Source of the DNA: Agrostemma githago
Lineage: Eukaryota > Streptophyta > Magnoliopsida > Caryophyllales > Caryophyllaceae
NCBI GenBank assembly: GCA_958450325.1
Contig: OY288251.1
Coordinates: 15,256,976 to 15,320,975, forward strand
Direction: 5' to 3'
Length of the DNA: 64,000 nucleotides
Of the stretch, positions 57,480-64,000 are shown piece after piece. Both the position numbers and the translations under genes were made by a program. Under the pieces are notes generated by a model. That model saw only the letters and a program-made list of their open reading frames with translations, ran no database searches and had not been told where the DNA came from. Each line of letters opens with the position of its first letter. The first letter of the stretch is position 1.

Positions 57480-58335
57480 AACAATAAACGAAGATGCAAA
57501 CTTTACTAACTATGAAAGATTAAGAGAAAAGATAGAAAAAGATTATACCAACTAGATGAATGGAAAAGATGAGAACTTTGATTAAATCCAACCCAAAGAA
57601 ATGGAATTCAATGTTGTCAATAGAGAAATCCCCCAATAGGTCTTCAATAATACAAAGATTCAACAAGGATTAAACTAAGATTTAAGAGTAATTAAGGAGA
57701 GATTAAACTTAATCTACACTAATCTAAGCTAATATAAACTAAAGTAGTCTAGGGTTTAGTGGGTGCAAGGTAGAGTAATGTAAGGTGCTTAAAATAATAC
57801 AAGAGAGGGGTATATATAGGGTTACACGAATAAGGGAGGCGGAAAAAGCGAAGACGGCCTGAACTGGGCCCTTCCAGGCTTGGAAGAGGTTGATCCCGAC
57901 CGGGATGGGGTGGTCCCGACCGGGAAGGCCATGATCCCGGCCGGGATCATCCTCCAGTAACCCGTCTTTGCTCGTCTTCTCGTCCCGGTCGTGATGGATG
58001 TGTTCCCGACCGGGATGGGTCATGTAAGCTTCAAATATGGTCCCATAGGTCCCCACTTGCTCTTCCTAGGCTTCTTATCGACTCTCGATGCTCGGGAATG
58101 GGCCCCAAGGGCCTCGGGATCGAGTCTAAGCCACCGGGTCATCATTGCTTCTCTTCGTTGGCTCCATATGCGTCGAAAACGAGTCGGAATCGTTCTATTT
58201 CTCCATGATAGGCCTTTCGAACCTAAAACAAGCTGGAAGAAGCGTAAGTAGCCTCGAAACCGCTCTAAAGAGCGATTCCACAAGAGAAACCGGGACGAAA
58301 CACAAGAAATAAGCACTACCAAACAACACTTATCA
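57480..58335 (-). repeat. Truncated LTR of a D-family Athila-like element
   Basis: Read on the minus strand from 58335 it starts TGATAAGTGTTG and aligns with D's LTR (35332 onward) through TTTAGAGCGGTTTCGAGG, CATATGGAGCCAA and the TATATATACCCC box, then fades near 57480. It contains six or more CCCGACCGGGAT-type motifs (57893-58020), more than D's LTR has. No internal region follows 58335. Confidence 0.85.
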
Positions 58336-58608
58336 TGCACACTCTCCTGAACACAAACCATGTTCAGTTCAACAACGAACTGGTTTTCCTCGTGAGGTAT
58401 GTGTATGAAGTTGATTTTGGTGAACTCTCAGGATATTGTTTCAATTTCGGTTTGGTATGGAGCAAGGCTTTTGCTATAAACCTTCCAAGTGCCTATAGCT
58501 TAGTTCACTACTAGGGAGGAATCTCCATGGACTCTAAGGTTTTTAATTCCTAGTGTTGTTGCGGCTTTTAGCCCTATTTGGCAAGCTTTGTATTCGGCTG
58601 CGTTGGTT
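58336..58608 (-). pseudogene. RNase H (second, archaeal-type) fragment of a Tat element
   Basis: Reading leftward, NAAEYKACQIGLKAATTLGI, then RVHGDSSLVVN and INFIHIPHEENQF match the extra RNase H of Tat-lineage polyproteins. Two stops interrupt it. The upstream part of the domain lies in the tandem array to the right, where the frame changes. Confidence 0.75.
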
Positions 58609-61021
58609 ACCGGGAAGTCTAGTTTGACCGATATGGGTGTGTGGTCGCCTTGTGGGTTGGGTTTCCTATATTGGGTTTTTGGCTAGGAACTTGGCTACGG
58701 GTTGGGTCGAGTGTTGGGATGAACGTATTGATCTCGCCTAGGGTGAAATTGGGTGAGCTGTTAGTTGTAGCCCCTACGTTTTGATTGGTCGCTATCGACA
58801 AATGGCATAGTATCGAGTCGTAAGCGAGAAAGTGCGTTATTTTTAAATCAAGCGATTCTCGAGACGCATTGTAAAGGAAGAAAAGTTTATTTCTTCTTTT
58901 ATTGATAATAGTATGCGGGCTATGTGCCGGAGACATGGTTTTTTGAGAGGTGGGGGACAGACCCCCTCTGCACCTCCTGACTCGAAACGTGGAAACTTAA
59001 AAAAAATAAAAACTTATTATTATATTAAGCCTAGGCCCCTAAGACGAACTAGACTCTAACTCGGACCGGATCCACTTCCTTTAGAAGAACCTTTGCTGGT
59101 TGGACTCTTGATCCTCATTCGGGTCACCTACTTGGTTGGTTTGGTATCGGGAGTTGGTCCTCCTTCGAAGGCACCCTACGAGAACATACACTCCCTTATC
59201 GATTAGATATTGTACCTCGTGCTTGAGCGATATGGGTGTTACCGGGAAGTCTAGTTTGACCGATATGGGTGTGTGGTCGCCTTGTGGGTTGGGTTTTCTA
59301 TATTGGGTTTTTGGCTAGGAACTTGCCTACGGGTTGGGTCGAGTGTTGAGATGAACGTATTGATCTCGCCTAGGGTGAAATTGGGTGAGCTGTTAGTTGT
59401 AGCCCCTACGTTTTGATTGGTCGCTATCGACAAATGGCATAGTATCGAGTCGTAAGCGAGAAAGTGCGTTATTTTTAAATCAATTGATTCTCGAGACGCA
59501 TTGTAAAGGAAGAAAAGTTTATTTCTTCTTTTATTGATAATAGTATGCGGGCTATGTCCCGGAGATATGGTTTTTTGAGAGGTGGGGGACAGACCCCCTC
59601 TGCACCTCCTGACTCGAAACGTGGAAACTTAAAAAAAATAAAAACTTATTATTATATTAAGCCTAGGCCCTTAAGACGAACTAGACTCTAACTCGGACCG
59701 GATCCACTTCCTTTAGAAGAACCTTTGCTGGTTGAACTCTTGATCCTCATTCGGGTCACCTACTTGGTTGGTTTGGTATCGGGAGTTGGTCCTCCTTCGA
59801 AGGCACCCTACGAGAACATACACTCCCTTATCGATTAGATATTGTACCTCGTGCTTGAGCGATATGGGTGTTACCGGGAAGTCTAGTTTGACCGATATGG
59901 GTGTGTGGTCGCCTTGTGGGTTGGGTTTCCTATATTGGGTTTTTGGCTGGGAACTTGGCTACGGGTTGGGTCGAGTGTTGGGATGAACGTATTGATCTCG
60001 CCTAGGGTGAAATTGGGTGAGCTGTTAGTTGTAGCCCCTACGTTTTAATTGGTCGCTATCGACAAATGGCATAGTATCGAGTCGTAAGCGAGAAAGTGCG
60101 TTATTTTTAAATCAAGCGATTCTCGAGACGCATTGTAAAGGAAGAAAAGTTTATTTCTTTTTTTATTGATAATAGTATGCGGGCTATGTGCCGGAGACAT
60201 GGTTTTTAGAGAGGTGGGGGACAGACCCCCTCTGCACCTCCTGACTCGAAACGTGGAAACTTAAAAAAAAACAAAAATTATTATATTAAGCCTAGGCCCT
60301 TAAGACGAACTAGACTCTAACTCGGACCGGATCCACTTCCTTTAGAAGAACCTTTGCTGGTTGGAATCTTGATCCTCATTCGGGTCACCTACTTGGTTGG
60401 TTTGGTATCGGGAGTTGGTCCTCTTTCGAAGGCACCCTACGAGAACATACACTCCCTTATCGATTAGTTATTGTACCTCGTGCTTGAGCGATATGGGTGT
60501 TACCGGGAAGTCTAGTTTGACCGATATGGGTGTGTGGTCGCCTTGTGGGTTGGGTTTCCTATATTGGGTTTTTGGCTAGGAACTTGGCTACGGGTTGGGT
60601 CGAGTGTTGAGATGAACGTATTGATCTCGCCTAGGGTGAAATTTGGTGAGCTGTTAGTTGTAGCCCCTACGTTTTGATTGGTCGCTATCGACAAATGGCA
60701 TAGTATCGAGTCGTAAGCGAGAAAGTGCGTTATTTTTAAATCAAGCGATTCTCGAGACGCATTGTAAAGGAAGAAAAGTTTATTTCTTCTTTTATTGATA
60801 ATAGTATGCGGGCTATGTGCCGGAGACATGGTTTTTTGAGAGGTGGGGGACAGACCCCCTCTGCACCTCCTGACTCGAAACGTGGAAACTTAAAAAAAAC
60901 AAAAACTTATTATTATATTAAGCCTAGGCCCCTAAGACGAACTAGACTCTAACTCGGATCGGATCCACTTCCTTTAGAAGAACCTTTGCTGGTTGGACTC
61001 TTGATCCTCATTCGGGTCACT
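58609..61021. repeat. Tandem array of about 630-bp units within RNase H/spacer DNA
   Basis: Copies begin at 58609, 59241, 59873 and 60502 (ACCGGGAAGTCTAGTTTGAC), giving spacings of 632, 632 and 629 bp, with a last partial copy ending near 61021. Copies differ at only a few percent of positions. Each has a CGATATGGGTGT repeat close to the unit boundary. No unit holds an intact ORF of known type. Confidence 0.92.
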
Positions 61022-61084
61022 CGACAGGCTTGATCATTCCCTGACATAAAAAAATTAGAGTTTCATGTCATACTTCACTTAATA

Positions 61085-62145
61085 TCTTCTGATGGTGTCT
61101 GAATTCCAGTGGAAGGATAAGTTTTGCCACTCGCCGTCCTTAAGCCTGAATGTGCTTGGTCCCATGACTTGGGTAATCTCATACGGGCCTTCCCAATTGG
61201 CGCTTAACTTGCCGTGTACATTGCCCTAACCGACGGCAGCTGCCTTCCTGAGGACGAGGTCGCCGACCTAGAACTTCTTTTGGTTCGCCCGTTGGTTGTA
61301 AGATATTCTGATTCGTTGCTGATATGCCACCAAGTTGATCCGAGCTCTCCCACTTTGTCCACCAAGTCTAACGCCTCGCCCATTGCAGCCTCATTCTTGT
61401 CCCATTCGAAGTATTGGCTCTGGGCCGATGGGACACGAGCTTCGATGAGGAGGAGGGCTTCTACGCCGTAGACTAGGCTAAAGGGTGTGTGGCTGGTTGA
61501 GACTTTCCATGTGGTCCTTAGTGACCACGGCACGCTGGGTAGCTCGTCGGCACACCTACCCTTCAGGTCTTCCACCATCTTTCTTAGGCCATTTAAGATT
61601 TTCTTATTAGCCGCCTCAGCTTAGCCATTTGTTTGAGGGTGGTAGACGGCAGAGTAGGCGACCGTAATTTCCATGCACCCCAGTCATTCTCTGATGGGGG
61701 GTTGTCAAATTGCCGGCCATGATCGAAGACCAATACCTTGGGGACTTTGAACCTTGTTATCACATTGCACCATATTACCTTTCTGACTACGGGTTATGTA
61801 ATTGTCAGAATGGCTTCGGCTTCAATCCATTTGGAGAAATAGTCAACAACAACGATTAAGAACTTTCTGCCCCCAGAGGCAGCTGTGAACGGGCCAAGGA
61901 TGTCCATTCCCCATTATGCAAACGGTATCGGACTTAGGATGGGATGTAAATCCCTTGCCGGCACGTGGATTTTGCAGTTTCGGCATTTCTTGGTAAGCTC
62001 CATGGCGTTCTGGAGGATGGTCGGCCAATAGAAGCCTGCCCTCACAGCTCAATGCGCGAGGCTTATGCTGCCTATGTGGTGACCACACATTCCCGAGTAG
62101 ATATCGTCTAGCACCTCCACAGCCTCTCTGAATCTTAAGCACCTC
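61085..62145 (-). pseudogene. Integrase of element I
   Basis: The core reads WGMDILGPFTAASGGRKFLI (first Asp), VFDHGRQFD (second Asp), AVYHPQTNG, a stop, and AEAANK (the Glu). After it come WSLRTTWKVSTSHTPFSLVYG, then EARVPSAQSQYF. The C-terminal tail at about 61210-61085 has GKLSANWEGPYEITQVMG and a Trp-Asn-Ser-Asp motif resembling the WNAEHL end of Tat integrases. At least four stops disable it. Confidence 0.88.
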
Positions 62146-62185
62146 GTGATAGGCGCCGACGGTCCCTTCTTGTACAACTAATCTT

Positions 62186-63048
62186 CTATGACCACGTACT
62201 GGCTGTCGTTGTTGGCAGGCGCTTTGCTTTGTAGGGGTCCTCTATTAGTTTTTTGTCTGGTTTGTACTCTATGATGGGCATTCTCCAGTCTTCCCCGTCG
62301 GCTTCCATACTACGCACGACATCGCCGTCCTCTACCCCCAGTGAGATACTTTTCTCCTTTCTAACGTCCACCCAAACTGATCGCCAGATATCTTGTAGGC
62401 TGGAGCTCGCTAGCTTTGATAGGTCGTCGACCCTGTTTTTCTCGGACCTTGGGATTTGTTTTATCTCACGGAACTTAAGGCGAGACAGTAGCTACTTCAC
62501 TTTCCTAGGTACAGTACCATTGACGGCTCTTTGGTCTTGTATTCCCCGTTGATGTGGTTTGTTACTAGTTGTGAATCAGTGGAGACGACAACTCATTCTG
62601 CCCCGGCGGCTATTGTCAGCTCGACGCCAGCTATGACAGCTTCATATTCTTCTTCGTTGTTGGACGCCCGAAAAGTGAATCGTAGGGCGTGCTCGAATTC
62701 TTCTCCATCAGGGCTGGTTAAGAACACGCCGGCTCCAGACCCGTTGTTGGTGGCTGACCCATCAGTTAAGACCTCCCATACACCGGCTGGGGAGTCATCT
62801 TCCTCCGAATGTGAGCACTCAACTAAGAAGTCCGCCAATGTCTGGGCCTTGATGGCCGTCCGAGATTGATAGACGATCCCCAGCTCATTCGGCTCCATTG
62901 CCAACTTAAGCATCCTCCCTGACTTCTCAAATTTTTCTAACGCTTTATCGAGCGGTAAGTTCGTCAAGACGGTTACTGGATGTGCGTTGAAGTATGGTCT
63001 CAACTTTCTTGCTGCTATCACTACTACGTACGCCGCTTTTTCCACCAT
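62186..63048 (-). pseudogene. RNase H domains of element I
   Basis: The gypsy RNase H end reads ARKLRPYFNAHPVTVLTN and IKAQTLADFLVE. A second RNase H follows, with WEVLTDGSATNNGSGAGVFL and FRASNNEEEYEAVIAGVEL, then a stop at 62593, and VVSTDSQLVTNHINGEY. Two RNase H domains in tandem are diagnostic of the Tat lineage. Sequence from 62500 to 62150 is the broken linker to integrase. Confidence 0.88.
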
Positions 63049-64000
63049 TGAGTAGTTCTTCTCTGCCGGCCCCAGAGCATGGCTGCTGAAATATATCAGC
63101 TACTGAGTTTTCTCTTCTTCCTTCAGTATTACCGCGCTTATCGTCACGTTAGTGATGGCGATATACAGATATAACTTCTCTCCCTCCTCCGGTCTAGCCA
63201 GTGTCGATAGCATTTTTAAATTTTCTATCAAACATGTGAATGCCTCCCTCTTCTCTTCCTTCCATTTGAACTCCTTGTTCCACTTTAGAATTTTAAAGAA
63301 TGGGATAGACTTGTCGGCTGCTCGGGAGATGAAGCGTGCGTGGGCGGTCATCCTTCCTGTCAGAATCTGGATGTCACTTATGGTCTTTGGGTCTGGCAGG
63401 TCCAGGATGGCTTGCACCTTTTATGGGTTGGCGTCAATCCCTCTTGCGCTTACTAGGAAGCTAAGGAATTTGCCCGACCTTACGCCAAACGTGCATTTTT
63501 TCGGGTTCAACTTCATTTTGTATTTTCTCAGTGATTGGAACATCTCCCTTAGGTCGTCCAGGTGTTGCTCGTCTTCCTTAATCTTGACAATTGCGTCATC
63601 TACAAACATCTCCATGTTCTTCCCCCTTTACCCTTGAAATATTTTATCCACCAATCTTTGGTAGGTCACTTCAGCGTTCTTGAGGCCAAAGGGCATCATC
63701 TTGTACATGAATGTGTCAGCGGTACGGTGATAAATGCGCACTTGACCTTGTCAGGTCCCCATAGGAACACCTGGTGATATCCTGAGAAGGCTTCTAGGAA
63801 GCTCAACATTTAGTGGCCACTGGTGGCGTCTACCAGTTGGTCAATTCTTGGCAAGGGGTAAAAATCTTTTGGGCATGCTTTGTTGAGGTTGGGGAACTCC
63901 ACACACATACGCCAGGCACCCGACGACTTCTTGATGAGCCATATTTAGTCATGGTTATAACGATGATTTATGTGTAATTTGGTTGACTAAACTGGTGTTA
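63049..64000 (-). pseudogene. Reverse transcriptase of element I, partial
   Basis: Motifs read leftward: WLIKKSSGAWRMCVEFPNLN, KACPKDFYPLPRIDQLVDAT, a stop, FLEAFSGYHQ, then the catalytic MFVDDAIVK (63610-63590) with both Asp retained, LNPKKCTFGVRSGKFL and the connection to RNase H (63417-63100). Stops and a frameshift near 63640-63720 break it. The N-terminus is beyond the window; the last 55 bases do not continue the RT and may be another junction. Confidence 0.88.

Larger units (their letters stand above)
61022..64000 (-). mobile_element. Element I: Tat-lineage pol fragment, continues past window end
   Basis: Reading leftward from the window end it has RT, RNase H, archaeal-type RNase H and integrase, the order of Tat-lineage pol. 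Stops are frequent. Neither LTR is in the window. The left edge at about 61022 is an abrupt junction with the tandem array. Confidence 0.88.

Noticed and set aside
61843..62142. 99-codon minus-strand ORF in element I
   Set aside because: It is a shifted-frame shadow of the decayed integrase; the integrase motifs read in a different frame.
1..64000. Host protein-coding genes
   Set aside because: Every recognised coding segment belongs to a transposable element family; the remaining open frames are short, in LTRs, or antisense shadows.

Overview
This window is plant nuclear DNA made almost entirely of transposable elements. Every recognisable protein is of a plant transposon type: CACTA/En-Spm transposases, Athila-like and Tat/Ogre-like Ty3-gypsy gag-pol, a LINE C-terminus, and the plant mobile domain (PMD) and gypsy-type antisense genes that ride in Tat-like elements. 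I see no host single-copy gene, rRNA, tRNA gene, CRISPR array or bacterial operon. The species cannot be fixed from the sequence; a repeat-rich flowering plant is the safe reading, probably pericentromeric or otherwise heterochromatic.

The dominant structure (about 1-55.4 kb) is a nest of insertions that can be unpicked by target-site duplications (TSDs). The oldest resolved layer is element F, a Tat/Ogre-like LTR element in minus orientation (5897-9681 and 53374 to about 55450). A CACTA transposon (1-5896, 5' end outside the window) sits in its LTR. An Athila-like element E (9682-53368, minus, TSD CAACA) split F's antisense PMD gene. Element C (18157-51246, plus, TSD GTTAC), of the same family as F, split E's gag. 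C in turn holds a LINE fragment (21211-21958, 16-bp TSD), a non-autonomous Tat-like element B (24020-29219, minus, TSD GTCAC), a rearranged Athila-like piece D (about 30120-36904, plus), and a young non-coding element G (42024-49255, minus, TSD AAATA) inside C's 3' LTR.

The right side (55.4-64 kb) is a mosaic: a DUF7745/PMD-like antisense-type ORF fragment, a fragment of a G-family LTR, a truncated D-family LTR, a Tat RNase H fragment that runs into a tandem array of about 630-bp units (58609-61021), and the decayed RT-RNase H-integrase of another Tat element (61085 to the window end, minus).

Few of these elements could move alone. E has a full gag-PR-RT-RNH-IN-env-like order, but its protease and RT active sites are damaged. 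C lacks a capsid domain and pol, B has gag and an antisense gene but no pol, D has gag-pro only, and G is non-coding, yet B, C and G have intact LTR termini and TSDs. This implies mobilisation by partners outside the window. The most interesting non-coding signals are three hairpins with a constant 9-nt loop and unrelated stems in D, a related hairpin beside the polypurine tract in D and E, the spliced antisense PMD genes of C and F, and unrelated tandem arrays at the same 3' UTR position in C and F.
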